This document shows, piece after piece, positions 38,171 through 47,536 of a DNA stretch of 64,000 bases. Source of the DNA: Azospirillum oryzae (lineage in GTDB: Bacteria > Pseudomonadota > Alphaproteobacteria > Azospirillales > Azospirillaceae); the NCBI RefSeq assembly GCF_008364795.1, contig NZ_VTTM01000001.1:558001-622000 (forward strand). The letters run 5' to 3'. Each line of letters starts with the position of its first letter. The stretch's first letter is position 1. The notes below the pieces were generated by a model that saw only the letters and a program-made list of their open reading frames with translations, did no database searches and was not told the origin of the DNA. Both the position numbers and the translations under genes were made by a program.

Positions 38171-38953
38171 TCAGGCCTGGGCGGTCTCGGCGGCGGTCTC
38201 TTCCTCCGGCAGCTGTTCGGCCGGGGCGTCCTCGGCGGCGCCGACGTCGATGCCGGCGGCGCTCATCTCGGCCTGCAAGCCGTCAAGCACGGCGCCGACC
38301 GTCAGGTCGCAGTACAGCTCGATGGCGCGCAGGGCGTCGTCGTTACCGGGGATCGGGAAGGCCACGCCGTCCGGATCGGAGTTGCTGTCGAGGACCGCGA
38401 TGACCGGGATGCCCAGCTTGTTGGCTTCCTTGACCGCGATCGACTCCTTGTTGGTGTCGATGATGAAGATGACGTCCGGCAGGCCGCCCATCTCCTTGAT
38501 GCCGCCCAGCGCACGCTCCAGCTTGTCGCGCTCGCGGGTCAGCTCCAGCACTTCGCGCTTGGTCAGGCCCGAGGTGTCGCCGCCCAGACGCTCTTCCATC
38601 TCGCGCAGGCGCTTGATCGACTGGGAGATCGTCTTCCAGTTGGTCAGCATGCCGCCGAGCCAGCGGTGGTTGACGTAGTACTGGCCGCACTTGGCGGCAG
38701 CCTCGGCGATGCGCTCCTGGGCCTGGCGCTTGGTGCCGACGAACAGGACGCGACCGCCGCCGGCGACGACGTCACGCACGGCCTGCAGGGCACGGTGCAG
38801 CATCGGGACGGTCTGCTCGAGGTCGATGATGTGCACGCCATTGCGCACGCCGAAGATGTACTGGTTCATCTTCGGGTTCCAGCGGCGGGTGTGGTGACCG
38901 AAGTGGACACCGGCTTCCAGCAGCTGGCGCATGGTGAAGGTGGGCATGGTCAT
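38171..38953 (-). CDS. rpsB: 30S ribosomal protein S2
   Basis: 260 residues. '[20 protein letters not shown]', '[20 protein letters not shown]', '[14 protein letters not shown]' and '[17 protein letters not shown]' are S2 signatures. The C-terminal extension (about 235-260) is acidic and alanine-rich. Start at 38953 fits AAGGGA 10 bases upstream; an ATG two codons later is the alternative. Preceded by its own promoter and a leader of about 135 bases. Confidence 0.97.
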   Translation of the reverse strand: MTMPTFTMRQLLEAGVHFGHHTRRWNPKMNQYIFGVRNGVHIIDLEQTVPMLHRALQAVRDVVAGGGRVLFVGTKRQAQERIAEAAAKCGQYYVNHRWLGGMLTNWKTISQSIKRLREMEERLGGDTSGLTKREVLELTRERDKLERALGGIKEMGGLPDVIFIIDTNKESIAVKEANKLGIPVIAVLDSNSDPDGVAFPIPGNDDALRAIELYCDLTVGAVLDGLQAEMSAAGIDVGAAEDAPAEQLPEEETAAETAQA

Positions 38954-39094
38954 GTGGAAAAAATCCCTTTTTCCGGTTGCTCCGCCGCGGGCATTGTCGA
39001 CAGCGCATGGAAACCATGGCTGAAGACACCGGATCGGGCCATCGGAGTAAAACCGAGGGTCCGCCAGCCCGCGTGAGGTTTTGACGACGGCGCT

Positions 39095-39123
39095 TACATA
39101 GCCCCGCACGCGCATGTTGACAA
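39095..39123 (-). promoter_or_regulatory. rpsB promoter
   Basis: On the minus strand TTGTCA (39123-39118), 17 bases, TATGTA (39100-39095). It starts just after the aspS terminator and predicts a leader of about 135 bases before rpsB, long enough for the S2 autoregulatory structure known from other bacteria (no such fold verified here). Confidence 0.65.
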
Positions 39124-39125
39124 GG

Positions 39126-39162
39126 AAAAAGGCCACCCGGACCAGCGTCCGGATGGCCTTTT
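39126..39162 (-). terminator. aspS terminator
   Basis: AAAAGGCCA-type arms (39127-39135 and 39154-39162) and an inner CCGGAC/GTCCGG stem (39137-39142, 39147-39152) with one mismatch form a long hairpin. A- and T-runs at both ends make it potentially bidirectional. It lies 33 bases after the aspS stop and just upstream of the rpsB promoter. Confidence 0.88.
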
Positions 39163-39194
39163 CAGCAAACCGCCAAGGACCGGTGAAAGTTCCT

Positions 39195-41021
39195 TTACGC
39201 CTGCGGCGCGGACGGTGCGGCGACCTTCGGCTTCGGCAGGTCGAGCTTCAGGTGCAACTCCTTCAGACGGGCGGTATCCACCGGCGCCGGGGCCTGCATC
39301 AGGAGATCCTCGGCGCGCTGGTTCAGCGGGAAGGCGATGACCTCGCGGATGTTCGGTTCATCGGCCAGCAGCATGACGATGCGGTCGATGCCCGGAGCCG
39401 AACCGCCGTGCGGCGGGGCACCCAGCTTGAACGCGCTCAGCATGCCGCCGAATCGGGCTTCCAGCTCCTCCGGCGGATAGCCGGCGATCTCGAAGGCCTT
39501 GTACATCACTTCCGGCAGATGGTTGCGGATGGCGCCGGACGACAGCTCCACGCCATTGCAGACGATATCGTACTGATAGGCCTTGATGTCGAGCGGGTTC
39601 ATCGTCTCCAGAGCCTTCAGGCCGCCCTGGGGCATGGAGAACGGGTTGTGGCTGAAGATGACCTTGTTGGTCTCTTCATCCAGCTCGTACATCGGGAAGT
39701 CGACGATCCAGCAGAAGCGGAAGGCGTTCTTCTCGATCAGGTCCAGCTCCTCGCCGATGCGGGTGCGGGCGAGGCCGGCCAGCTTGGCCGCCGGGCCGGG
39801 CTGGTCGCAGACGAAGAAGATCGCGTCGCCGTCCTCGAGACCGGCCAGTTCGCGCAAGGCGGCCTGGGCGGCGTCCGGCACGAACTTGGCGATCGGCCCC
39901 TTGCCGCCGCCGGCCTCCATGACGATGTAGCCGAGGCCGGGAGCGCCGAGACCGCGAGCCCAGTCGTTCAGCTTGTCGAAGAAGCTGCGCGGACGGTCCG
40001 AGACCTTCGGAGCGCGGATGGCGCGGACGACGCCGCCCTTTTCGAGCGTCTGCTTGAAGGCGCGGAATTCGACGTCGTCGCGCTTGAACACCTCGGTCAC
40101 GTCGGTGATGACGAGCGGGTTGCGCAGGTCCGGTTTGTCGTTGCCGTACTTCAGCATCGATTCGGCGAAGGAGATGCGGCGGAACGGCAGGCCGTCGATG
40201 GCCGGCTTCGAGTCGCGCCGGAAGCCGCCGAACTCGTCGAAGATGCCGTGCAGCACCGGCTCGATGGCGGCGAAGACGTCTTCCTGGGTGACGAAGGACA
40301 TCTCGAAATCGAGCTGGTAGAACTCGCCCGGGCTGCGGTCGGCGCGGGCGTCCTCGTCGCGGAAGCAGGGGGCGATCTGGAAGTAGCGGTCGAAGCCGGC
40401 GACCATCAGCAACTGCTTGAACTGCTGCGGCGCCTGCGGCAGGGCGTAGAACTTGCCGGGATGGTTGCGGCTGGGCACCAGATAGTCGCGCGCGCCCTCG
40501 GGTGAGGAGGCGGTGAGGATCGGCGTCTGGAACTCGGTGAAGCCCTGGTCGATCATGCGGCGGCGCGCCGAGGCGATCACGCGCGAACGCAGCATGATGT
40601 TCTCGTGGATGCGCTCGCGGCGCAGGTCGAGGAAGCGGTAGCGCAGGCGCACGTCCTCGCCGGCATCCGTATCCTGGTTGACCTGCAGCGGGATCTGCTC
40701 CGCCTCGCCTTCGACGGTCAGCTCGGCGATCTGCAGTTCGATGCGGCCGGTGGGCAGCTTGTCGTTGATGGTCTCGGCCGTGCGCTTCACCACCTTGCCG
40801 GTGACGGTGATGACCGATTCCAGCTTCAGCCGGTTGGCGACCTCGAAGGCCGGGTTGGAGGTATCGACCACGCACTGCGTCAGGCCGTAATGGTCGCGCA
40901 GGTCGATGAACAGCAACTGTCCATGGTCGCGCTTCCGGTTCATCCAGCCCGACAGGCGGACGGTTTCACCGGCATTCTCTTCACGAAGCTGGCCGCAGGT
41001 GTGCGTGCGGTAGGGGTGCAT
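39195..41021 (-). CDS. aspS: Aspartyl-tRNA synthetase
   Basis: 608 residues, the bacterial-type length with a GAD insertion domain. Class II synthetase: N-terminal OB fold ('[19 protein letters not shown]'), motif 1 region '[18 protein letters not shown]', '[10 protein letters not shown]', motif 2 '[19 protein letters not shown]' and motif 3 '[13 protein letters not shown]'. ATG 41021 is preceded by AAGGTG at 9 bases. Without a gatCAB check it cannot be told whether it is discriminating or also charges tRNA-Asn. Confidence 0.96.
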   Translation of the reverse strand: MHPYRTHTCGQLREENAGETVRLSGWMNRKRDHGQLLFIDLRDHYGLTQCVVDTSNPAFEVANRLKLESVITVTGKVVKRTAETINDKLPTGRIELQIAELTVEGEAEQIPLQVNQDTDAGEDVRLRYRFLDLRRERIHENIMLRSRVIASARRRMIDQGFTEFQTPILTASSPEGARDYLVPSRNHPGKFYALPQAPQQFKQLLMVAGFDRYFQIAPCFRDEDARADRSPGEFYQLDFEMSFVTQEDVFAAIEPVLHGIFDEFGGFRRDSKPAIDGLPFRRISFAESMLKYGNDKPDLRNPLVITDVTEVFKRDDVEFRAFKQTLEKGGVVRAIRAPKVSDRPRSFFDKLNDWARGLGAPGLGYIVMEAGGGKGPIAKFVPDAAQAALRELAGLEDGDAIFFVCDQPGPAAKLAGLARTRIGEELDLIEKNAFRFCWIVDFPMYELDEETNKVIFSHNPFSMPQGGLKALETMNPLDIKAYQYDIVCNGVELSSGAIRNHLPEVMYKAFEIAGYPPEELEARFGGMLSAFKLGAPPHGGSAPGIDRIVMLLADEPNIREVIAFPLNQRAEDLLMQAPAPVDTARLKELHLKLDLPKPKVAAPSAPQA

Positions 41022-41364
41022 GGGTCGAAACACCTTGAAAAGGGCGGATTCCGGCGGAAAAAGCGGTTCGACACACCACACCGGACGCGCGCGAAAGTCA
41101 AGCCGCGATAGGGTGCAGCGCAGTGCGGCGGGTGCCCGGATGAAACGCTTGGAACAGCATGAAACATCCTGGGCCACCCTGTTCAACCGTTCAATCCGCC
41201 GGCAGGCCGGCTGCCGGACCACAGTTTAACACCGCCGTCGCCGTGGGATAAGCGGAGCGGGAAAATCCGGCCGGCCGCCCGCCCGGCCTGTCCTTTTGCA
41301 ACGCGCATCGCCTCCGCGCGTCGGCGGACTTTCAAGCACCCGTTTGGTCGTGTATGAAGCAACC
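41022..41364. other. Intergenic region between divergent aspS and rnd
   Basis: 343 bases without a gene. On the minus strand TTGACT (41101-41096) could be the -35 of aspS, but the -10 at 17 bases (TGGTGT) is weak. On the plus strand TTTCAA (41330-41335), 17 bases and TATGAA (41353-41358) could drive rnd, with a start almost at its ATG. Several GC-rich inverted repeats occur around 41205-41220 and 41264-41290. No RNA gene was recognised. Confidence 0.5.
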
Positions 41365-42555
41365 ATGACGCTCATCACGACAACCGACGCCCTTCAGGCC
41401 TTCTGTCAGTCGCTGGCAGGGGCCGAGTACATCACGGTCGACACCGAGTTCCTGCGGGAAAAGACCTATTGGCCGCAACTGTGCCTCGTGCAGGTCGGCG
41501 GGCCCGACGGCGCGGTCGCAATCGACCCGCTCGCCGAGGGCATCGACCTGGCGCCGCTGTTCGCGCTGATGAGCGACCCGTCGGTGCTGAAGGTGTTCCA
41601 CGCCGCCCGTCAGGACGTGGAGATCTTCTGGCACCTGTCCGGCCAGATCCCGCATCCGCTGTTCGACACCCAGGTCGCGGCGATGGTCTGCGGCTTTGGC
41701 GAGAGCGTCGGCTACGAGACGCTGGTGACCAAGCTGGCCGGCGCCCGCATCGACAAGTCCAGCCGCTTCACCGACTGGTCGCACCGGCCGCTGACCGACC
41801 GGCAGCTGACCTACGCCCTGTCCGACGTCATCCATCTGCGCCCGGCCTATGAGAAGCTGAAGCGCCGCCTCGCCCGCTCCGGCCGTTCGCACTGGCTGGA
41901 AGAGGAGATGGCGATCCTGACCGACCCGGCGACCTATCAGGTCGATCCGGAAAGCTCCTACATGCGGCTGAAGGTGCGGACCAACAAGCCGCGCTTCATG
42001 GCCATCCTGAAGGAGCTGGCGGCATGGCGCGAGCGCGAGGCCCAGCGCCGCGACCAGCCGCGGTCCCGTGTGCTGCGCGACGAGGCGCTGCTGGAGATCG
42101 CGGCCCATGCGCCGACCACCGTCGACGATCTTGCCCGCACGCGCGGACTGGGCCGCGGCTTCGCCGAGGGGCGCCAGGGTGCCGACGTGCTGGCCGCGGT
42201 ACAGGCCGGGCTGGACCTGCCGGACAGCGCCCTGCCCCGCGTCGAACCACGCGAGGAACCGCCGCCCGGATTGCAACCGATCGTCGAATTGCTGCGCGTG
42301 CTTCTGAAGATGAAGTGCGACGAAAACAATGTCGCGGCGAAGTTGGTGGCGTCCTCGGCCGATCTGGAAGCGTTGGCGGCCGATGATCGGGCAGAGATTC
42401 CGGCGATGCAGGGCTGGCGGCGCGAACTGTTCGGCAATGATGCGCTTGCGCTGAAGCACGGAAAGATCGGCCTTGCGGTCATAGACCGTCGCGTCCGCAT
42501 CGTTCCTGCTGGCGAACCGCGCCAGTCGACCGATTCGGCCGAATCCGAAACTTGA
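41365..42555 (+). CDS. rnd: Ribonuclease D
   Basis: 396 residues. 3'-5' exoribonuclease for tRNA 3' trimming. A DEDDy exonuclease domain (about 1-170) shows 'VDTEFLRE' (Asp26, Glu28), 'FHAARQDVEIF' and 'TYALSDVIHL'; one HRDC domain follows (about 205-290, 'LKELAAWREREAQRRDQP'). The C-terminal HRDC-like part is more divergent. Start where homology begins; the frame is open 23 codons upstream. Confidence 0.93.
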   Translation: MTLITTTDALQAFCQSLAGAEYITVDTEFLREKTYWPQLCLVQVGGPDGAVAIDPLAEGIDLAPLFALMSDPSVLKVFHAARQDVEIFWHLSGQIPHPLFDTQVAAMVCGFGESVGYETLVTKLAGARIDKSSRFTDWSHRPLTDRQLTYALSDVIHLRPAYEKLKRRLARSGRSHWLEEEMAILTDPATYQVDPESSYMRLKVRTNKPRFMAILKELAAWREREAQRRDQPRSRVLRDEALLEIAAHAPTTVDDLARTRGLGRGFAEGRQGADVLAAVQAGLDLPDSALPRVEPREEPPPGLQPIVELLRVLLKMKCDENNVAAKLVASSADLEALAADDRAEIPAMQGWRRELFGNDALALKHGKIGLAVIDRRVRIVPAGEPRQSTDSAESET

Positions 42556-42604
42556 CCTTTTCGGATGGCGTCGCTTCGATGATTGCGGCGCCTTTTGCGG
42601 CGAT

Positions 42605-42625
42605 CCGGGTGCCTCCTGCGCCCGG
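42605..42625 (+). terminator. Possible rnd terminator hairpin
   Basis: CCGGGTGC (42605-42612) pairs with GCGCCCGG (42618-42625), one G-T wobble, with loop CTCCT. It is followed by ACTTT and, 5 bases later, by a short AGCC/GGCT hairpin with TTTTT (42631-42647). About 50 bases beyond the rnd stop. Confidence 0.5.
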
Positions 42626-42838
42626 ACTTTAGCCTTAAGGGCTTTTTAAAGAAAGTTACCGTTAAGATCGGTTCGGCTTCGTAGGATCGGACGGATCGGG
42701 CATGCCCGGCCGGTTCACGGGCCGCCGGAGTCGGCCGGGCGAAAACGCCCGGACGGAAAGAAAAAGGCTGCCGAACAACGAGCGGCCGGAGACTGGGTGG
42801 TTGGCAGGCGCGACGCTTGTTGTGGGAGTGAGCAAGGT

Positions 42839-44125
42839 ATGAGCAGGTTTGGCGGCAGACCACCGGTTGGACGGGACCGTGTCCGGCTTTCCACAACGGA
42901 GAAGCAGGCCGCCGTCGCCGCCGCCAAGGACCAGAAGCCGGATTTCGACAACGACAAGCTCCTGAACCTGCTGCGCTCGGCGAAGAACGAACTGCAGGGC
43001 ATGCGGCTGATCCACATGCATCTGTCGCTGCTGAAGGACCGCGATCCGACCAGCCAGATGATGGTCCGCTCCATCATCCAGGAACTGGCGACCAAGGCGT
43101 CCTATCTGCAGTCCTTCAACATCTCCAACGGCGACGTCATCATCCTCTACAAGGGGCTGAAGCTGACGGGCGTCACCGACGTCTGCCAGACGGTGGAACA
43201 GGTCTTCCTGTCGAAGACGACGCTGACCGGGCCGAACCCCTACAAGGAATATTCGCTCTATTCGATCATGGAACTGGCGTTGAACTTCATCAACGTCATC
43301 CGTTTCATCGAAGAACTGCAGGCGAGCGAAACCGGGCAACACGTCACTGAGACCAAGCCGCCGATCACGCTGGAAGAACTGGGCAAGCTCGAACGCTCGA
43401 TGCAGATGTTCGATCTGTCGCCCTTCCTGTTCAACCAGGGCATCGCCAACATTGGCGGCGGCGATGCGGAGATGGAGTATTATGAACTCTACATCTCCAT
43501 CAAGCTGCTCCAGGAGCGGCTGTGCCCCGATTACGACATCACCGCCAACAAGTGGCTGTTCAATTACTTCACCGCCAATCTCGACCAGTCGGTTCTGCGT
43601 GCGTTGAACCATGGCCTGAGCTTCATGCGCGGGCGGCGGATCGGCATCAACATCAACCTGTCGACCGTCATCTCCACCGGATTCGTGAAATTCGACGAGC
43701 GGCTGCCGATCGATTTCCGCGGGCAGGTGGTGCTGGAGGTGTCGAAGGGCGACCTGATCGAGAATCTATCGCTGTTCAACGAGGTGGTGGAGTTCGCGCA
43801 GGACCGCCGGTACCAGATCGCGGTGGACGGGCTGAACCCGTTCTGGGTGACGAACTTCGATCTGGAATATCTGAACGCCGACTATGCCAAGATCTTCTGG
43901 TCCAACGACATGCTGGAGATGGACCCGCAGTTCGAGAAGTATTTCCGCGACCGCATCGCCGAGCAGGACCGCTGCAAGTTCATCCTGGCGCGCTGCGACA
44001 GCGTGACCAGCCTGGTCTATGCCCACAAGATGGGGATCAATCTGGTCCAGGGCCGCGCGGTCGACAACATCATGCGCAAGGGCGTCAGTGTCCGCGAGGC
44101 CATCGCGCACGCCAAGGTCGATTGA
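42839..44125 (+). CDS. Protein with degenerate EAL-like C-terminal domain, no catalytic residues
   Basis: 428 residues; start at ATG 42839, preceded by GGGAGTGAGCAAGG. Residues 1-30 are polar. The middle (about 40-215) is mostly helical and unrecognised. The last 180 residues follow the EAL fold pattern: 'ININLSTVISTGFVKFDERL' for the N-L-S region, 'QVVLEVSKGDL' for LEITES, 'YQIAVDGLNPFWV' in place of the DDFGTG loop, 'DYAKIFWSND' for the LKID strand and 'INLVQGRAVDNI' for QGY. The EAL Glu, the DDFG aspartates and the late EGVE glutamate are replaced, so phosphodiesterase activity is unlikely; c-di-GMP or protein binding is conjecture. Confidence 0.8.
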   Translation: MSRFGGRPPVGRDRVRLSTTEKQAAVAAAKDQKPDFDNDKLLNLLRSAKNELQGMRLIHMHLSLLKDRDPTSQMMVRSIIQELATKASYLQSFNISNGDVIILYKGLKLTGVTDVCQTVEQVFLSKTTLTGPNPYKEYSLYSIMELALNFINVIRFIEELQASETGQHVTETKPPITLEELGKLERSMQMFDLSPFLFNQGIANIGGGDAEMEYYELYISIKLLQERLCPDYDITANKWLFNYFTANLDQSVLRALNHGLSFMRGRRIGININLSTVISTGFVKFDERLPIDFRGQVVLEVSKGDLIENLSLFNEVVEFAQDRRYQIAVDGLNPFWVTNFDLEYLNADYAKIFWSNDMLEMDPQFEKYFRDRIAEQDRCKFILARCDSVTSLVYAHKMGINLVQGRAVDNIMRKGVSVREAIAHAKVD

Positions 44126-44135
44126 AGCCAGCGGG

Positions 44136-44897
44136 TTACGGCTTCCGCGGCGCCTGCCGCAACAGACCGTCGGTCCAGGCCGGGGGAAGCAGGGCCAGCA
44201 GCCAGACCGCGGCCATCATCGGCCAGGGAAAGGCGATTCGCGCCCTGTTGCGTTCCAGTCCACGGCGGATGACGCGGGCGGCAGCGTCGGTTTCCATCAG
44301 GAACGGCATGGGAAAGCGGTTGACCGCCGTCATCCGGCTTTTGACGAAGCCCGGGCAGATCACCGACACGCCAATCCCCTCCCCGGCCAGATCGCCGCGC
44401 AACGCCTCGCCATAGACCCGGACCATCGCCTTGCTGGCACAATAGGCCGGCGCGCCGGGAAGTCCGCGAAATCCCGCCAGTGACGCCATGATGGCGATCT
44501 GGCCGCGCCGCCGGGCGCGCATGGCCGGAAGCACCGGGTGGATGCTGTTCAGCACGCCGTCGATGTTCACCGCCAGGATGCGCCGGGCCTGCTCCTCCGT
44601 CTCACCGCCGTCGCCGGTGCCGGCCGACATGCCGGCGTTGGCGATCAGCAGATCGACCGGCGTCGCGGCATCGACCCGCGCCAGCCAGTTGGCCATGGCG
44701 GCGCGGTCGGCCACGTCGATCACCGCCGTCTCCACATCGGCGCCGGCAGTGCGGCAACGCTGGGCCACCACCTCCAGCCTCGCGGAGTCGCGGCCAGTCA
44801 GCGCGAGGGCTGCTCCGGGCGCGGCGTAGAGGACAGCCAGTGCCTCGCCGATGCCGCTGGAAGCGCCGGTGATGACGATGGATCGCGGCTGTTTCAT
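44136..44897 (-). CDS. Short-chain dehydrogenase/reductase
   Basis: 253 residues. Classical SDR: NAD(P) loop 'VITGASSGIGEALA', 'LIANAGMSAG', catalytic Ser in 'IMASLAGFRG' and YxxxK in 'AYCASKAMV'; 'VICPGFVKSRMT' follows. A C-terminal hydrophobic helix ('FPWPMMAAVWLLALLPPAW') suggests membrane association. ATG 44897 has GGCGGAAA upstream. Convergent with the EAL-like gene, 10 bases apart, and divergent from yicC. Substrate unknown. Confidence 0.87.
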   Translation of the reverse strand: MKQPRSIVITGASSGIGEALAVLYAAPGAALALTGRDSARLEVVAQRCRTAGADVETAVIDVADRAAMANWLARVDAATPVDLLIANAGMSAGTGDGGETEEQARRILAVNIDGVLNSIHPVLPAMRARRRGQIAIMASLAGFRGLPGAPAYCASKAMVRVYGEALRGDLAGEGIGVSVICPGFVKSRMTAVNRFPMPFLMETDAAARVIRRGLERNRARIAFPWPMMAAVWLLALLPPAWTDGLLRQAPRKP

Positions 44898-44940
44898 GGA
44901 GTTTCCGCCCTGTTCGCCGGCTGCCGTGTGGCGCCGAAGC

Positions 44941-44969
44941 TTGTTGTAGGGTGATGTCGCGTTTATAAG
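44941..44969 (+). promoter_or_regulatory. Probable promoter of yicC-gmk
   Basis: TTGTTG (44941-44946), 17 bases, TATAAG (44964-44969), with a predicted start about 34 bases before the yicC start codon. Confidence 0.5.
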
Positions 44970-45009
44970 CACGACACAAATCGACACCGCTTTTCAAAAG
45001 AGGCCGCCT

Positions 45010-45906
45010 TTGCCAGCCCATCGCCCCGTCATTGCCAGCATGACCGGTTTCGCGCGCGTCGACGGGCACGGCGACGGCTATTCCTGGACCTTCGAGGCCA
45101 AGAGCGTCAATGGCCGCAGCCTGGATCTGCGCTGCCGCCTGCCATCTGGATTCGACAGCGTCGAGGCGGTGGCGCGTGCCGAGCTGCCGAAGCGGCTGGC
45201 CCGCGGCAACGTCAACCTGACGCTGACCGTCAACCGCGCCCAGGCGGTCTCCCAACTGCGCATCAACCGCGAGCTTCTCGCCCAGGTGCTGGAGATCGCG
45301 CGGGAAATCGAGGGGGCCGGGGCCGCCCCGCCGCGGCTGGATTCGCTGCTGGCGGTCCGCGGCATCATCGAGCCGGTGGAAGAGGACGAGACCGAGGCGC
45401 GCGAGCGTGTCGAATCGGTGCTGAAGGGCGAACTGGCCAAGCTGATCGACCAGCTGGTGGTCAACCGCCTCGCCGAGGGCGCCCGCATCGCCGAGGTTCT
45501 GAACGGCCATCTCGACGAGATCGCCCGGCTGGTCGAGGCGGCGTCGGCCTGCGCCTCCACCCAACCGGAAGCGCTGCGCGAGAAGCTGCGCGCCCAGGTC
45601 GCCGCGATCCTCGGCTCCTTCCCCGCCCTGTCGGAAGACCGGCTGGCGCAGGAGGCGGCGATCCTGATCGGCAAGGCCGATGTGCGCGAGGAGCTGGACC
45701 GGCTGCGCGCCCATATCCAGGCCGCGCGTGACCTGATGGCGGAGGGCGGGGCCATCGGCCGCCGGTTCGACTTCCTGTGCCAGGAGTTCAACCGCGAGGC
45801 CAACACGCTCTGCTCCAAGTCGGCGGACGTCGAACTGACCCGCATCGGCCTGTCGCTGAAAGCCTCGATCGAGCAGCTTCGCGAGCAGGTCCAGAACATC
45901 GAATAA
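45010..45906 (+). CDS. YicC-family endoribonuclease-type protein
   Basis: 298 residues. Start is TTG 45010 because GAGG lies 6 bases upstream; homologues begin near 'ASMTGFARVDG'. YicC_N domain ('TFEAKSVNGRSLDLRCRLP', 'LARGNVNLTLTV') and DUF1732 C-terminal domain ('GGAIGRRFDFLCQEFNREAN', 'DVELTRIGLSLKASIEQLRE'). Homologues act as endoribonucleases on small RNA or mRNA. Next to gmk, a widely conserved pairing. Confidence 0.88.
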   Translation: MPAHRPVIASMTGFARVDGHGDGYSWTFEAKSVNGRSLDLRCRLPSGFDSVEAVARAELPKRLARGNVNLTLTVNRAQAVSQLRINRELLAQVLEIAREIEGAGAAPPRLDSLLAVRGIIEPVEEDETEARERVESVLKGELAKLIDQLVVNRLAEGARIAEVLNGHLDEIARLVEAASACASTQPEALREKLRAQVAAILGSFPALSEDRLAQEAAILIGKADVREELDRLRAHIQAARDLMAEGGAIGRRFDFLCQEFNREANTLCSKSADVELTRIGLSLKASIEQLREQVQNIE

Positions 45907-45928
45907 CTGGCAACAGCGAGTGAGCGCC

Positions 45929-46576
45929 ATGGCTGCGACCAACACCTCCCTGATCCACCGGCGCGGCCTGATGCTGGTGCTGTCCTCCCCGTCGGGTGCC
46001 GGCAAGACCACCATCGCCCGCGGCCTGCTGGAGCGCGATGCCGGCATCACCATGTCGGTGTCGGTGACGACCCGGCCGATGCGCCCCGGCGAGGCCGAAG
46101 GGCTGGACTACTACTTCATCGACCAGCAGCGCTTCGACCACATGGCGGACACCGGCGACCTGCTGGAGCATGCCCGCGTCTTCGGCAACTGCTATGGCAC
46201 GCCGCGGGTGGCGGTGGAGGATGCGCTGGGCGCCGGGCGCGACGTGCTGTTCGCCATCGACTGGCAGGGTGCGCAGCAGCTGGCGCAGAATGCCCGCGAC
46301 GATCTGGTCAGCGTCTTCGTCCTGCCGCCGTCGGTCGGTGAGTTGGAACGCCGCCTGCGCGGCCGTGGCCAGGATTCGGAGGAGGTAATCGCCAACCGCA
46401 TGGCGAAGGCGTCCAACGAGATCAGCCACTGGCCGGAATACGACTATGTCATCGTCAACAGCGACGTGAATGAAAGCATCGCCGCGGTGGAAGCGATCCT
46501 GCACGCCGAACGGCTGCGCCGCCGCCGTCAGGTCGGCCTGCCGGAATTCGTGCGCAGCATTCAGGACACGCTGTAA
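45929..46576 (+). CDS. gmk: Guanylate kinase
   Basis: 215 residues from ATG 45929; a GTG at 45920 would add three residues. Phosphorylates GMP to GDP. P-loop 'SSPSGAGKTTIARGLL', 'VSVTTRPMRPGEAEGLDYYF' (GMP site), 'GNCYGTPR' and 'RGQDSEEVIANRM'. 22 bases after yicC. Its stop is directly abutted by the stop of the opposing DUF6065-like gene. Confidence 0.96.
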   Translation: MAATNTSLIHRRGLMLVLSSPSGAGKTTIARGLLERDAGITMSVSVTTRPMRPGEAEGLDYYFIDQQRFDHMADTGDLLEHARVFGNCYGTPRVAVEDALGAGRDVLFAIDWQGAQQLAQNARDDLVSVFVLPPSVGELERRLRGRGQDSEEVIANRMAKASNEISHWPEYDYVIVNSDVNESIAAVEAILHAERLRRRRQVGLPEFVRSIQDTL

Positions 46577-47308
46577 CTACTTGTCTGGAAACGGTTTCGC
46601 CCGGACCTTGATCTCGTGGCCGGGCGGGCCGTCGCTGCCGTCAGGCTGTTTGCCGCGGTAATAGCCCTTCTGCCAGCGTTCCTGCGCGGCGGCACTGCCC
46701 GGCGTCTGCAGGTCGGTATTGAACTGGCTGCGCGATGCCGCCCAGGCGCGGTACTGCGCCGCCGTTTCCGGGTCGCTGTCGAGGTCGCGGACCTCCGGCG
46801 TCAGGCTTTCCACCAAGCCCCGCTGGATCGGCATCAGATGGGCGAAGGGTTCGCCCTTCTCCCAGGTGACCGGCACGCCGGGCGCGGTGAATTTCCAGTT
46901 CATGGTGAATGGGTACGGTGACCAGTCGGTCTCGATGATCCCCGACAGGCCCATGATCCCATGCTTCGGGTGGTTCAGCGGTCCGGTCACCATCAGGTTG
47001 ACGCCCGGCGGCGTGCGGAACAGCGCTGCGACGTGGAAGGTCAGCACGCCGCTGCCGAAATGGCTGGCGGGCAGCAGGGGGTGCTGCTCCTCCGCGGTGA
47101 CGGTGATGGCCTCCACACCGATTCCGCCATCCCACACCGCCGTCACCCGCACGGGGCAGCAGACCTCCCAGCCATGCATGCTGGCGATGTTCAGCGGCAG
47201 GCAGCGATAGCCGTACTGCTCCGGCAGGGCGTCGATCCAGTCGCGGGTCGGACGAGCCGGGCGGATGTCGGGCAGCACGCCCGAGAGCGGATAAGCGATC
47301 AGCGTCAT
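46577..47308 (-). CDS. DUF6065-like conserved protein
   Basis: 243 residues, soluble, no signal peptide. Distinct conserved blocks: '[20 protein letters not shown]', '[14 protein letters not shown]', '[20 protein letters not shown]', '[19 protein letters not shown]'. The pattern matches the uncharacterised DUF6065 family (by memory of the family, not a search). The C-terminal 40 residues ('[18 protein letters not shown]') are polar. Zero bases separate its stop from that of gmk. Function unknown. Confidence 0.72.
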   Translation of the reverse strand: MTLIAYPLSGVLPDIRPARPTRDWIDALPEQYGYRCLPLNIASMHGWEVCCPVRVTAVWDGGIGVEAITVTAEEQHPLLPASHFGSGVLTFHVAALFRTPPGVNLMVTGPLNHPKHGIMGLSGIIETDWSPYPFTMNWKFTAPGVPVTWEKGEPFAHLMPIQRGLVESLTPEVRDLDSDPETAAQYRAWAASRSQFNTDLQTPGSAAAQERWQKGYYRGKQPDGSDGPPGHEIKVRAKPFPDK

Positions 47309-47341
47309 GGCGCCGCATCCTGCCAGACTTCTCCATCGGGC

Positions 47342-47394
47342 GTAACCCGGAGGCCGGCGATGGTCACAACCGGCCGCCTGTCCATCCGGGTTAC
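47342..47394. promoter_or_regulatory. Inverted repeat in the divergent DUF6065-like / chemoreceptor gap
   Basis: GTAACCCGGA (47342-47351) and TCCGGGTTAC (47385-47394) are perfect 10-base inverted repeats, with a nested GGCCGG/CCGGCC pair (47352-47357, 47370-47375). No T-run follows, so an operator or RNA structure is more likely than a terminator. An AT-rich stretch (about 47405-47485) follows and probably holds the chemoreceptor promoter. Confidence 0.5.
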
Positions 47395-47536
47395 TCCTAG
47401 GCCGGTGTTATGTGTTTCCCGGTCGCGAAATACTCGAATATGTGTCACACTCTATATTAGTATTATTTCAATTAGCGATGCGCATTATTCGGCGCCTGCG
47501 GGCGGCGGCGGCGCGTGTATCGTGTGGGGTGCGGCA

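Noticed and set aside
41330..41365. A leaderless promoter for rnd (TTTCAA-N17-TATGAA).
   Set aside because: The elements match only loosely and the start would fall on the ATG itself; not enough to list as a promoter.
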